From Clostridiales bacterium UBA6388 (GTDB taxonomy: Bacteria; Bacillota; Clostridia; Oscillospirales; Oscillospiraceae), in assembly GCA_002437575.1 (NCBI GenBank), contig DJQK01000126.1, positions 14,253-25,582 on the forward strand: a stretch of DNA of 11,330 nucleotides, given 5' to 3'. Positions 1 through 7,107 of this stretch are shown in pieces. The translations under genes were made by a program, and so were the position numbers. The notes beneath the pieces are model-generated. The model ran no database searches, had not been told where the DNA came from, and worked only from the letters and a program-made list of their open reading frames with translations. Numbering within the stretch: the first letter of the stretch is position 1; each line of letters starts with the position of its first letter.

Positions 1-141
1 CACCAGCAGCACCACCAGCACCAGAAACGGCAGATCGAGCAGGCCGCGCTCGTCCAGCATGACGCTGCCGTCTTTGCTGCGTTTGACCGGCAGCCGTTCG
101 CCGTTTGTGCTGACAAAAGCCGGATTCGAGCCGTTTGGCAT
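1..141 (-). CDS. ftsW: FtsW/SpoVE-type SEDS peptidoglycan polymerase, N-terminal fragment (partial)
   Basis: Only the first 47 codons are present; the gene continues beyond the left edge. The start is an ATG at 139-141 preceded by an AAAGGAG ribosome binding site about 7 bases upstream. A later in-frame ATG (codon 28) has no such site, so the upstream start is preferred. The fragment has a hydrophilic, basic cytoplasmic tail of about 35 residues, followed by the beginning of a hydrophobic membrane helix with the sequence DLPFLVLVVLLV. A DLPF-type entry into helix 1 is typical of FtsW/SpoVE proteins. The family polymerises lipid II glycan strands with a partner class B PBP at the septum or in the spore cortex. 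It lies 33 bases after mraY in the same direction, the usual dcw neighbourhood for ftsW. FtsW, SpoVE and RodA cannot be told apart from this fragment, but position favours FtsW/SpoVE. Confidence 0.78.
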   Translation of the reverse strand, partial: MPNGSNPAFVSTNGERLPVKRSKDGSVMLDERGLLDLPFLVLVVLLV

Positions 142-174
142 GGGAAGCTCCTTTCAGAAATGCCGTGCGCCGCG

Positions 175-1152
175 TTATCTTCCGCGAACGCCGATAAATG
201 CGAGAACGCACATGAGGACCGTAATACCGACAAAGACCGCGAATATCTTCTCTTCGCTCCAGCCGCCCATTTCAAAGTGGTGGTGGATGGGCGTCATGCG
301 GAAGATGCGCTTGCCGTGGGTGAGCTTGAAATACGTCACCTGCATAATGACGGACACCGTCTCCATGATGTAGATGATGCCGACCAGAATTAAAACCAGC
401 GGCATATCGAGCGCGAAGGCAAGCCCGCAGACCATGCCGCCGAGAAACAGCGAGCCGGTGTCTCCCATGAAGACCTTTGCCGGGTGGAAATTATAGACGA
501 GAAAGCCTGCAAGGCCTCCGGCCATCGCCGCCGGAAGAAGCGCCAGCGTCGTCTTGCCCCACATATACGCCGTCACGGCGAAGAAGACCATGACCGGCAG
601 CGTCACGCCGGAGGCCAGGCCGTCAATGCCGTCAGTGAGGTTCACCGCGTTCACGCAGCCGACAATGACGAACATCGCGAAAACGAGATACACGATCCAG
701 TTGATCTCAAAGGCCACGTTCCAGAACGGAATATACAGGTCGCACGTTAAGTCGCCGTTCCAGCGCAGAAGCGCCAGATACGCGCCCGCCGCGGCCAGCT
801 GCAAGGCCAGCTTCTGAAGCGCAGTCAGGCCGAGGTTGCGCTTGAACTTTACCTTCATAAAGTCGTCCAGAAAGCCGATGACGCCGAAAATGAGCGCAAA
901 GGCCAGCACGTAAAGGTGCGTGAAATTTCCGGCCAGCATACTGCGCCAGCCGCCCGCGATCGTGCACAGGCTCGCCGCCGCAATGAAGATGATCCCACCC
1001 ATCGTCGGCGTTCCGGCCTTTGTGTTGTGCCAGCTGGGGCCAATTTCACGGATGGACTGCCCGGCCTTGAGCGCGCGCAGCACGGGAATGAGCAATTTTC
1101 CAAAAACGACGGCCAGCACAAACGAGCATACGGCCACGATGATTGCCTGCAT
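175..1152 (-). CDS. mraY: Phospho-N-acetylmuramoyl-pentapeptide transferase (MraY)
   Basis: MraY is an integral membrane enzyme. It transfers phospho-MurNAc-pentapeptide from UDP to undecaprenyl phosphate, making lipid I on the inner face of the membrane. The 325-residue product is close to the usual family length and is almost entirely hydrophobic helices, consistent with about ten membrane spans. Family signatures appear in order: WHNTKAGTPTMGG (41-53), the catalytic-type acidic pair in FLDDFMK (D96, D97), NLTDGIDGLASG (171-182, with D174 and D177), FMGDTGS (228-234, D231) and the histidine motif HHHFE (290-294). The ATG at 1152 has a GGAGG ribosome binding site about 9 bases upstream. The gene starts 42 bases after murF and ends 33 bases before the ftsW-type gene, so it is co-transcribed. 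No murD follows it, unlike many dcw clusters. Identity is secure from the motifs. Confidence 0.97.
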   Translation of the reverse strand: MQAIIVAVCSFVLAVVFGKLLIPVLRALKAGQSIREIGPSWHNTKAGTPTMGGIIFIAAASLCTIAGGWRSMLAGNFTHLYVLAFALIFGVIGFLDDFMKVKFKRNLGLTALQKLALQLAAAGAYLALLRWNGDLTCDLYIPFWNVAFEINWIVYLVFAMFVIVGCVNAVNLTDGIDGLASGVTLPVMVFFAVTAYMWGKTTLALLPAAMAGGLAGFLVYNFHPAKVFMGDTGSLFLGGMVCGLAFALDMPLVLILVGIIYIMETVSVIMQVTYFKLTHGKRIFRMTPIHHHFEMGGWSEEKIFAVFVGITVLMCVLAFIGVRGR

Positions 1153-1194
1153 GAGGGTATTCCTCCGGTTTCCTTCTGTTTTTCTTCCGAAACG

Positions 1195-2571
1195 TTATTT
1201 GGTCTCGCTGTCCTCTAAAAACAGCTGTAAGGCCCGCTCCATTTTCATGCCGCGGCTGCCCTTGAACAAGATGACGTCGCCTTCTGCGGCCCGCATTTTA
1301 AGAAGGCGCGCCAGATCCTCGTGCGTGTCAAAATGCTCCGCATTTTTCGGCGACATCCCGCCCGTGATCGCGCCCGTCACCGTTCGCACGGAGTGTTCGC
1401 CATAGGTAAAGAGCATATCCGCCTTCTGCGCGGCTAATCTTCCGATGCGGTAGTGCTCCGCACTCGAGCGATTGCCGAGCTCGAGCATATCGCCGAGGAC
1501 GGCAATGCGGCGGCCTTTGGTCTTGATGCTGGCCAAAACGCCGAGCGCCGCTTCCGTAGACTCGGGGCCCGCGTTGTAGCAGTCTTCGATGATGGTCATG
1601 CCGTTCTTCTCGTAAATTTTCTGCCGCATGCCGGTGTTGCGGAAGATGGAAAGCTCGTTCTGGATGGTCTCGGGCTTGACGCCAAGCAGAAGGCCGACCG
1701 TCGCCGCGGCCAGCGCGTTATAGACCATGTGCCGGCCCAGCGCCGGAACGTAGAGCTCAAACTCGTGCCGCAGACCGCTGACGTGGAATCGCACGCCGTC
1801 TTCCATCTCGTGGATACCGCTGGCCACCACGTCGCAGGACGGATTTTCAATGCCGAAATAAACCTTTTTATGCGTACCGAGCCCGCGCACGTTCCACAAA
1901 AGCGGCTCGTCGCCGTTGAAAATGCCGACGGTTTTTTTGAGGCTTGCGCGCAGGATATCGAGCTTTTCGTGCAAAATGCCCTCGCGGCTGCCCAGGTACT
2001 CAATGTGCGTCGTGCCGATGTTGGTAATGACCGCGTAGTCCGGCTGCGCGATCTCGCTCAAATACGCGATCTCGCCCGGGTGGTTCGTGCCCAGCTCGGC
2101 GACCAGAAGCTCGGTGCCCTCCGGCATATCCATGATGGTCATGGGAAGGCCGATGTCGTTGTTGTGGTTGCCTTCGCTCTTATAGAGCTTAAAATCCCGC
2201 GACAGAACGCCCGCGATCATTTCCTTCGTCGTCGTCTTGCCGACGCTTCCGGTGATGCCGACGACCTTGACGTTCGTTTCCTCGCGGTAGTGCTTCGCGA
2301 TCGCGCCGTAGGCCTTCAGCGTGTCGGGAACCAGAATGCACGGAAGCTCTTCAGTTTTGCGGCTCACGAGCGCCGCCGCCGCGCCGAGGGTCTTGGCAGA
2401 CGAAATAAAGTCAAATCCGTCCACGCGCTCGCCGCGAAGCGCAACAAACAGGTCTCCGACCTCGACCTTGCGCGAGTCCGACTCCACGCCGGACACGACG
2501 ATCGATTCAAATTCCGGCGCGACCGTGCCGCCGCACCAGTCTGCCAGCTTTCGTAAGGTCAGCTCTTTCAT
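1195..2571 (-). CDS. murF: UDP-N-acetylmuramoyl-tripeptide--D-alanyl-D-alanine ligase (MurF)
   Basis: MurF is the cytoplasmic ATP-dependent ligase that attaches D-Ala-D-Ala to the UDP-MurNAc-tripeptide, completing the pentapeptide used by MraY. The 458-residue product has the three-part Mur ligase layout. An N-terminal substrate-binding domain carries SDSRKVEVGDLFVAL (31-45). The central ATPase domain has the P-loop GSVGKTTT (108-115) and the segment EGNHNNDIGLP (133-143). The C-terminal domain carries DCYNAGPES (330-338), GDMLELG (360-366) and FKGSRGMKME (436-445), all characteristic of MurF rather than MurC, MurD or MurE. In place of the common YNANP the protein reads YNAGP, a conservative-looking difference. 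The ATG overlaps the murE stop as ATGA, which implies translational coupling, and mraY follows after 42 bases. The murE-murF-mraY order places this gene in its expected pathway context. Confidence 0.96.
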   Translation of the reverse strand: MKELTLRKLADWCGGTVAPEFESIVVSGVESDSRKVEVGDLFVALRGERVDGFDFISSAKTLGAAAALVSRKTEELPCILVPDTLKAYGAIAKHYREETNVKVVGITGSVGKTTTKEMIAGVLSRDFKLYKSEGNHNNDIGLPMTIMDMPEGTELLVAELGTNHPGEIAYLSEIAQPDYAVITNIGTTHIEYLGSREGILHEKLDILRASLKKTVGIFNGDEPLLWNVRGLGTHKKVYFGIENPSCDVVASGIHEMEDGVRFHVSGLRHEFELYVPALGRHMVYNALAAATVGLLLGVKPETIQNELSIFRNTGMRQKIYEKNGMTIIEDCYNAGPESTEAALGVLASIKTKGRRIAVLGDMLELGNRSSAEHYRIGRLAAQKADMLFTYGEHSVRTVTGAITGGMSPKNAEHFDTHEDLARLLKMRAAEGDVILFKGSRGMKMERALQLFLEDSETK

Positions 2572-4019
2572 TTGTCTTCCTCCAAAACCGCCGCGACGAC
2601 CTCGCGCTCATCCAGGTGCCGCTTCTCGTGTCCCACTTCCTGATAGGTCTCGTGGCCCTTGCCGCACAGAACGATCACATCGTCCTTTTCTGCGTGCGCC
2701 ATGGCCCATCGGATCGCTTCGACGCGGTTTTCAATGACCACATACGGGTGCGGCCCTTCCTTCATGCCCGCGACGATGGCGTCGATGATGGCCATCGGGT
2801 CTTCCGTGCGCGGATTGTCCGAGGTCACGACGCTGAGGTCAGCAAGCTCGGCCCCGATCCTTCCCATGATGGGCCGCTTAAATGGATCCCGGTCGCCGCC
2901 GCAGCCAAAGACCGCGATGACGCGCCCCTTGCAAAATCCCCGCACCGTTTTGAGCACGTTCTCCAGAGAGTCCGGCGTGTGTGAGTAATCGATCAGCACC
3001 GTGTAGGGCTTTCCCGGCGTGGGAACGACCTCGACGCGCCCTTTCACGCCCTTGGCCGTTTGCAGCGCCTGCGCGATCTTTGCAAGCGGGATGCCCAGCG
3101 TCAGCCCCGCGCCGATGACCGCCAGCGCGTTATAGACCGTAAAGCCGCCGGGAATGGCAAGGCGAATATCCGCGCACGCATCCTTCGTTTTTGCTGTAAA
3201 AGAAACGTGGTCGGCGCAAAGCTCGATGTTTTCGGCAAGAAGATCCGCCGTCTTGTCGTTTTCCGCGTAGCGAAGGAGCCTGCACGTCGCGTTTTCCATG
3301 ATTTTCGGCGCGTAGGCGTCGTCTGTGTTGATCACGCCCGCTTTGCATCTTCTAAAGAGCATCGCCTTGGCCTCGCAGTAAGCATCCATCGTCTTGTGGA
3401 AATCGAGGTGGTCTTCTGTGAGGTTCGTGAAGATGCCGGTCTGGAACGTTATTTCATCCGCCCGGTGCAGAACCAGCGCGTGGCTCGATACCTCCATCAC
3501 GCAGTGCGTGCAGCCGGCCTGCACCATTTCAGAAAACAGCTTCTGAAGCTCGAACGATTCCGGCGTCGTGCGCTCGGTGTGAATGACCGCGTCGCCGATC
3601 ATATTCTGAATGGTTCCGATCAGGCCGACCTTCGCGCCCAGCGTTTTTTCCAGAACGGTTTTGAGAAGATACGTGATCGTCGTTTTGCCGTTTGTGCCCG
3701 TGACGCCGATCATCGTCATTTTGTCCGCCGGATGGCCGAACCAGTTTGCGCCCAGCTGCGCCAGCGCCCTGCGGCAATCGGCGACCTGCACATACTGCGT
3801 TTTCTGTTCAGGCTCGCGCTCGCAGATCACGACAGCCGCTCCCTGTTCCAGCGCCTTGGGGATGAACCGGTAGCCGTCGGACGCGAAGCCCGGCACCGCC
3901 ACGAACGCCTCGCCCGGCTTTGTCTGCCGGGAGTCGTAGCTTACGCCCGTGACCTCCAGCATTGGATCATAGCAGCCCTCTTTGATCTCGATGCCGCTGA
4001 GCAGTTCTGCAAGCTTCAT
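2568..4019 (-). CDS. murE: UDP-MurNAc-L-Ala-D-Glu--meso-2,6-diaminopimelate ligase (MurE)
   Basis: MurE adds the third amino acid of the stem peptide to UDP-MurNAc-L-Ala-D-Glu in the cytoplasm using ATP. The 483-residue length is normal. The N-terminal domain has VSYDSRQTKPGEAFVA (26-41). The central domain has the P-loop GTNGKTT (108-114), TTPESFELQ (151-159), the MEVSSHAL segment (175-182), NLTEDHLDFH (199-208) and the lysine in EAKAML (K218) expected to be carbamylated. The C-terminal domain carries DYSHTPDSL (344-352) and DNPR (401-404), the signature of the diaminopimelate-adding type rather than the lysine type, then GKGHE (453-457). A meso-DAP peptidoglycan is therefore inferred. The ATG at 4019 has an AAAGGGG ribosome binding site about 9 bases upstream. 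The gene follows the PBP gene after 36 bases and overlaps murF by four bases. Confidence 0.96.
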   Translation of the reverse strand: MKLAELLSGIEIKEGCYDPMLEVTGVSYDSRQTKPGEAFVAVPGFASDGYRFIPKALEQGAAVVICEREPEQKTQYVQVADCRRALAQLGANWFGHPADKMTMIGVTGTNGKTTITYLLKTVLEKTLGAKVGLIGTIQNMIGDAVIHTERTTPESFELQKLFSEMVQAGCTHCVMEVSSHALVLHRADEITFQTGIFTNLTEDHLDFHKTMDAYCEAKAMLFRRCKAGVINTDDAYAPKIMENATCRLLRYAENDKTADLLAENIELCADHVSFTAKTKDACADIRLAIPGGFTVYNALAVIGAGLTLGIPLAKIAQALQTAKGVKGRVEVVPTPGKPYTVLIDYSHTPDSLENVLKTVRGFCKGRVIAVFGCGGDRDPFKRPIMGRIGAELADLSVVTSDNPRTEDPMAIIDAIVAGMKEGPHPYVVIENRVEAIRWAMAHAEKDDVIVLCGKGHETYQEVGHEKRHLDEREVVAAVLEEDK

Positions 4020-4055
4020 GCGTGTTACCCCTTTCGTTGTTTCAACTGGGCCTTT

Positions 4056-6449
4056 TTAGTCGGAGGCCCCACCAGTCGTAAATTCTACAGTAATTGTAGT
4101 ACCTCTGTCAACCATGGTTCCGGGCTCGATGTCCTGATAGGCCACGGTGACATATTCGTCGCGGTGATCGGTGCCCTTGGCCTGAATGTAAAGTCCCGCG
4201 TTCTTCGCCAGATACTCCACATCCGCCACGCCGTAGCCGATAAAGTCCGGCACCTCGACCTGCTCGTCGGTCTTGACGGCGTTTCCGAAGTAGAGAATGA
4301 TCTCGGAATTGCCGGGGACCTCCGCGCCGGGGCTCGGCAGCTGGTCGGTGACGGTATCGCCCTGACCGACCGTGCGGTACGTGATGGACTTTCCGGAAAG
4401 AAGCTCACCCGCCTCCGTTTCGGTCATGCCGATGAGGTCGGGAAGGGTAATATTGACGCCCCGGATATCGTCGGACGAATAATCGGGCTCCACGCCAAGA
4501 TACGGCAGAATGTCCAGAAAGACATCGCGCACCGTGGGCGCCGCCATGAGGCCGCCGGAAATGTACTGGTTGTGCGGCGTGTAGCTCGTGCCCGCGACAT
4601 AGTTCGGCGTATCGAGTGCAACGAGCACGACGTATTTGGGATCGTCAATGGGCGCAACGCCGATGAAGGAAACGATCTTGTCTTCGACCGGATCGCCGTT
4701 TTCATCGTAAGTATCGATCTTTTCCGACGTGCCGGTCTTGCCGCCCACGCGGTAGCCCGGGGTCTTTGCAGAGCCCGCCGTGCCGTCGGTGACGACGTAT
4801 TCCATCATTTCGCGCATCGTCGCGGATGTTTCCTCGCTGATGACCTGGCGCAGAACGGTCCGCTCGTTGGACTTCACAACGTTTCCGTCGCTGTCGAGCA
4901 CCTGACTGACGACGTAAGGCCTCAGCAAATACCCGCCGTTGACGATCGCGGCGACTGCGCGGACCTGCTCGATGGGCGTGACGCGGAAGGTCTGGCCGAA
5001 GGACGCGGAAATGAGGTTCGCGACGGAAAATTTATCCTCGTCCCAGAACAGGCCCGAGGCCTCGCCGGGAAGATCGATGCCGGTCTGCTCCAGAAAGCCG
5101 AAGGCCTTAAAATATTCCACAAATGTTTTTCTCGACATATTGACGCCGATGTGGCCGAAGGCGATGTTGCACGAATGGCCCAGCGCCTCCATCGTCGTCT
5201 GCATTCCGTGGCCCGCGGCCTTCCAGCAGGAGACCTCCTGGTCGCGGTCGTTGAACGTTTCGTGCCCGCCGCAGTAAAAGGTGCTGTTTTCCGTGACCGC
5301 GCCGCAGTCCAGAGCCGCCGCCAGCGTCACGAGCTTGAACGTCGAGCCCGGCTCATAGCCGTCGGAAACGCAGCGGTTTCGCCATTGCCGAAGCCTCTCG
5401 GTGCCGACCGCGGCGTTGTATTCGCTGATGGCCTGCTTGTAGGCGTCGGAGTCTTTGTCCAGAAGCATCGCGTCCTGATACTGCTCTTCCAGCTCTGCCG
5501 CCAGCTCTTCATCGTAAATTTCCTGATAGTTGTTGGGGTCAAAGCTCCCGAGATTCGCCATCGCGAGGATCTGCCCGGAGTTGACATCCATCACGATGCC
5601 GAACGCGCCGTTTAAGATGTCGTATTTGTCGATCGCCGTCTCGAGATTTTTTTCCAGATAGTGCTGCACCGTCTCGTCGATGGTGGTAACTAAGCTGTCT
5701 CCGTCGGAGGCGTCGTAATATTTTTCGTAGGTATAGAGCATTTCCGAGCCGTAGTTGCCCTTGGTGGTGACGACCTTGCCGGCCGTGCCCTGTAAGTAGG
5801 AATCGTAATACGCCTCGAGACCCTCGGAGCCGACGTTGTCCGTCGACACGAAGCCCATGACCTGCGCGGCCAGAGACGAATAGGGGTAATAGCGCTGCGC
5901 GTCGGTCTCGAGATACACGCCCTTGATGTCGTTTTCGGAAATGAAGCTGCGCACCTCGTCGGCGAGCTCTTCAGAGACCTTCCGGCGGATGACCTTGTAG
6001 CGGTAGGCTTTGTCTTCGGCCTGCTTGTAGATAAAATCGGTCTCGACGTCCAGAATTTCCGACAGGCCTCTTGCGATGTGATCGAGCAGGTTGCTGTTTT
6101 CCGGCTTTTCCATCTCCTGCGCGATTTCGTTGGGATCGATGAAGACGGTCTCGACCGTTTTGGACGACGCCAGAACGTTCATGTTCCGGTCGAAGATCTG
6201 CCCGCGCGAGGCGGATAAGCTCGTATAGCGTGTCTGGTTGTCGATGGCCTGCGCCTCATAATAGTCGTGGTCGCGGATCATGAGGTTGTAGAGCGTCACG
6301 ATCAGCGGAATAAAAACGACCACGCCGAACAGCGCCATCAAAACCAGCGTCCGGCGCAGGATCGTCCGGTTGGCCCGCTGCGACTGCTCGGCGTGCGTCA
6401 GCTTCGGTTCCTGCTTTTTACGGTTGAAAGGGATGATTTTGCGTGCCAT
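4056..6449 (-). CDS. ftsI: Class B penicillin-binding protein with two PASTA domains (FtsI/PbpB/SpoVD type)
   Basis: This is a membrane-anchored D,D-transpeptidase that cross-links septal (or spore-cortex) peptidoglycan outside the membrane, normally with an FtsW-type polymerase. The 797-residue product has a basic cytoplasmic tail, one membrane helix (about 33-56), a PBP dimerisation-type domain with SASRGQIFDRN (79-89), and the transpeptidase domain. All three catalytic motifs are intact: STFK (369-372, nucleophile S369), SCN (426-428) and KTGTS (571-575). Two PASTA repeats follow, about 668-722 and 731-791. An acidic helical insertion (about 310-352) lies just before the nucleophile motif. 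The ATG is preceded by GAAAGG about 8 bases upstream. The gene lies 94 bases after the ftsL-like gene, with a terminator-like hairpin in the gap, and 36 bases before murE. Two PASTA repeats resemble vegetative PBP 2B; SpoVD usually has one. As the only PBP gene in the cluster, its division versus sporulation role cannot be decided here. Confidence 0.94.
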   Translation of the reverse strand: MARKIIPFNRKKQEPKLTHAEQSQRANRTILRRTLVLMALFGVVVFIPLIVTLYNLMIRDHDYYEAQAIDNQTRYTSLSASRGQIFDRNMNVLASSKTVETVFIDPNEIAQEMEKPENSNLLDHIARGLSEILDVETDFIYKQAEDKAYRYKVIRRKVSEELADEVRSFISENDIKGVYLETDAQRYYPYSSLAAQVMGFVSTDNVGSEGLEAYYDSYLQGTAGKVVTTKGNYGSEMLYTYEKYYDASDGDSLVTTIDETVQHYLEKNLETAIDKYDILNGAFGIVMDVNSGQILAMANLGSFDPNNYQEIYDEELAAELEEQYQDAMLLDKDSDAYKQAISEYNAAVGTERLRQWRNRCVSDGYEPGSTFKLVTLAAALDCGAVTENSTFYCGGHETFNDRDQEVSCWKAAGHGMQTTMEALGHSCNIAFGHIGVNMSRKTFVEYFKAFGFLEQTGIDLPGEASGLFWDEDKFSVANLISASFGQTFRVTPIEQVRAVAAIVNGGYLLRPYVVSQVLDSDGNVVKSNERTVLRQVISEETSATMREMMEYVVTDGTAGSAKTPGYRVGGKTGTSEKIDTYDENGDPVEDKIVSFIGVAPIDDPKYVVLVALDTPNYVAGTSYTPHNQYISGGLMAAPTVRDVFLDILPYLGVEPDYSSDDIRGVNITLPDLIGMTETEAGELLSGKSITYRTVGQGDTVTDQLPSPGAEVPGNSEIILYFGNAVKTDEQVEVPDFIGYGVADVEYLAKNAGLYIQAKGTDHRDEYVTVAYQDIEPGTMVDRGTTITVEFTTGGASD

Positions 6450-6471
6450 GGTCCTGCCTTTCCCGGTTGTG

Positions 6472-6509
6472 AAAAAAGGGACGGTTTACAACACTCCGGA
6501 AACCGCCCC
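6472..6509 (-). terminator. Intrinsic terminator or attenuator inside the operon, between ftsL-like and PBP genes
   Basis: On the minus strand a 10-bp stem forms between GGGGCGGTTT (6500-6509) and AAACCGTCCC (6478-6487), with one G-T wobble. The 12-base loop is at 6488-6499 and six T's follow directly at 6472-6477. This is the form of a Rho-independent terminator. Only about 22 bases separate the T-run from the PBP start, and they hold its ribosome binding site but no room for a promoter. The PBP gene and everything downstream must therefore be reached by read-through unless an unseen promoter lies further upstream. A second copy-like segment, AAGGGACG (6529-6536 on the minus strand), can pair perfectly with CGTCCCTT (6476-6483), competing for the same 3' arm. 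The hairpin is seen in the sequence; attenuation is inference. Confidence 0.7.
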
Positions 6510-6542
6510 TGCAATGTCTTTATTGCTGCGTCCCTTGTCCAT
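6486..6542 (-). other. Possible 18-codon leader frame overlapping the attenuator hairpin
   Basis: One base after the TAA of the ftsL-like gene, an ATG (6540-6542) opens a frame of 18 codons reading MDKGRSNKDIAGAVSGVL and ending in TAA at 6486-6488. There is no separate ribosome binding site, so translation would need re-initiation by ribosomes that have just ended the ftsL-like gene. The frame covers the 5' arm and loop of the terminator hairpin and stops at the edge of the 3' arm. A translating ribosome would thus prevent hairpin formation. A frame this short can occur by chance, and the peptide has no recognisable motif, so this is a hypothesis and not a confirmed gene. Confidence 0.2.
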
Positions 6543-6543
6543 T

Positions 6544-7080
6544 TTATGCCGACGCAGGATGCAGATATGCGATCAATTCAGAAATACTCTGCTCGATCGC
6601 GCCGATGATCTCGCCGACGATGCTGGTTTTCTCCGTCCGGTAGAGCTCGGCCTGATCGGTCCCGGTGAGATCGACGTAGACGATCTGCTCCTGCGCGGGC
6701 TTGCGAAGGCCGAGCTCCTCGGCTCTGGCCTCGATGGCAGGCAGATCGATCTTTCCTTCGTAGCGGCTCTGCAGCAGCAGCTGCTCGGCCTGAAGGCTCT
6801 TGAGCTGATTCTCTAAACGGCTGACCCTGCTCGACGCCTCAAACAGCTGCACATAGCCGAAGATCACGAGGATCATCATACACGCGCAGGTTGCCACGCC
6901 AAGAATCGTAAACGGCGCGACGGCCGTTCTTGCATGGACGCGGCGGGCTTTTTGCGGCTGCTCCTGCGGAAGCTCGCGCCGCTCGGGCCGGCGTTCCGGC
7001 TGGCGGACGACATTGGAGGAGTACACATCATAGGCTGCCGCGCCGTTTGTGCTGTAATAGGGTTTTCGATCCGCAGCCAT
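6544..7080 (-). CDS. ftsL: FtsL-like cell-division protein (bitopic, coiled coil)
   Basis: FtsL proteins are small single-pass membrane proteins that join the DivIB/DivIC (FtsQ/FtsB) complex and help activate septal FtsW-FtsI. The 178-residue product has a polar cytoplasmic tail (1-52) rich in Arg, Pro, Glu and Gln, one membrane helix (about 53-78), then a heptad-like stretch (about 82-110). The segment IEARAEELGLRKPAQEQIVYV (116-136) matches the FtsL/DivIC pattern in which an I-E-A-A-x-x-L-G-hydrophobic helix precedes a short strand. A further helical tail (about 152-173) lies beyond. The ATG at 7080 has an AAAGGAG ribosome binding site about 7 bases upstream. It lies 27 bases after rsmH and directly before the PBP gene, the standard ftsL position. 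Sequence conservation in this family is low, so the call rests on topology, the C-terminal motif and gene order; DivIC-like is the alternative. Confidence 0.8.
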   Translation of the reverse strand: MAADRKPYYSTNGAAAYDVYSSNVVRQPERRPERRELPQEQPQKARRVHARTAVAPFTILGVATCACMMILVIFGYVQLFEASSRVSRLENQLKSLQAEQLLLQSRYEGKIDLPAIEARAEELGLRKPAQEQIVYVDLTGTDQAELYRTEKTSIVGEIIGAIEQSISELIAYLHPASA

Positions 7081-7107
7081 ACCTGTACTCCTTTCCTGAA
7101 ATTGCTT

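Noticed and set aside
1453..2556. A 367-codon open frame on the plus strand opposite murF.
   Set aside because: It is a shadow of a well-supported MurF gene. Composition is biased (Arg, Ala, Val, Asp) and no motif or operon context supports it.
4041..4075. A 6-bp stem GGGCCT/AGGCCC around the PBP stop codon.
   Set aside because: The stem is short, the loop is 10 bases and no T-run follows, so it is not a credible terminator. It may be chance in GC-rich sequence.
3060..5615. An 851-codon open frame on the plus strand opposite murE and the PBP gene.
   Set aside because: It lies antisense to two genes with intact catalytic motifs and conserved lengths. It has no recognisable domains and an Arg/Val/His-rich composition typical of the reverse reading of GC-rich genes.
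6541..6570. TAAAAT near the end of the ftsL-like gene as a possible promoter for the PBP gene.
   Set aside because: No -35-like hexamer at suitable distance was seen, and a transcript starting there would still meet the hairpin terminator.
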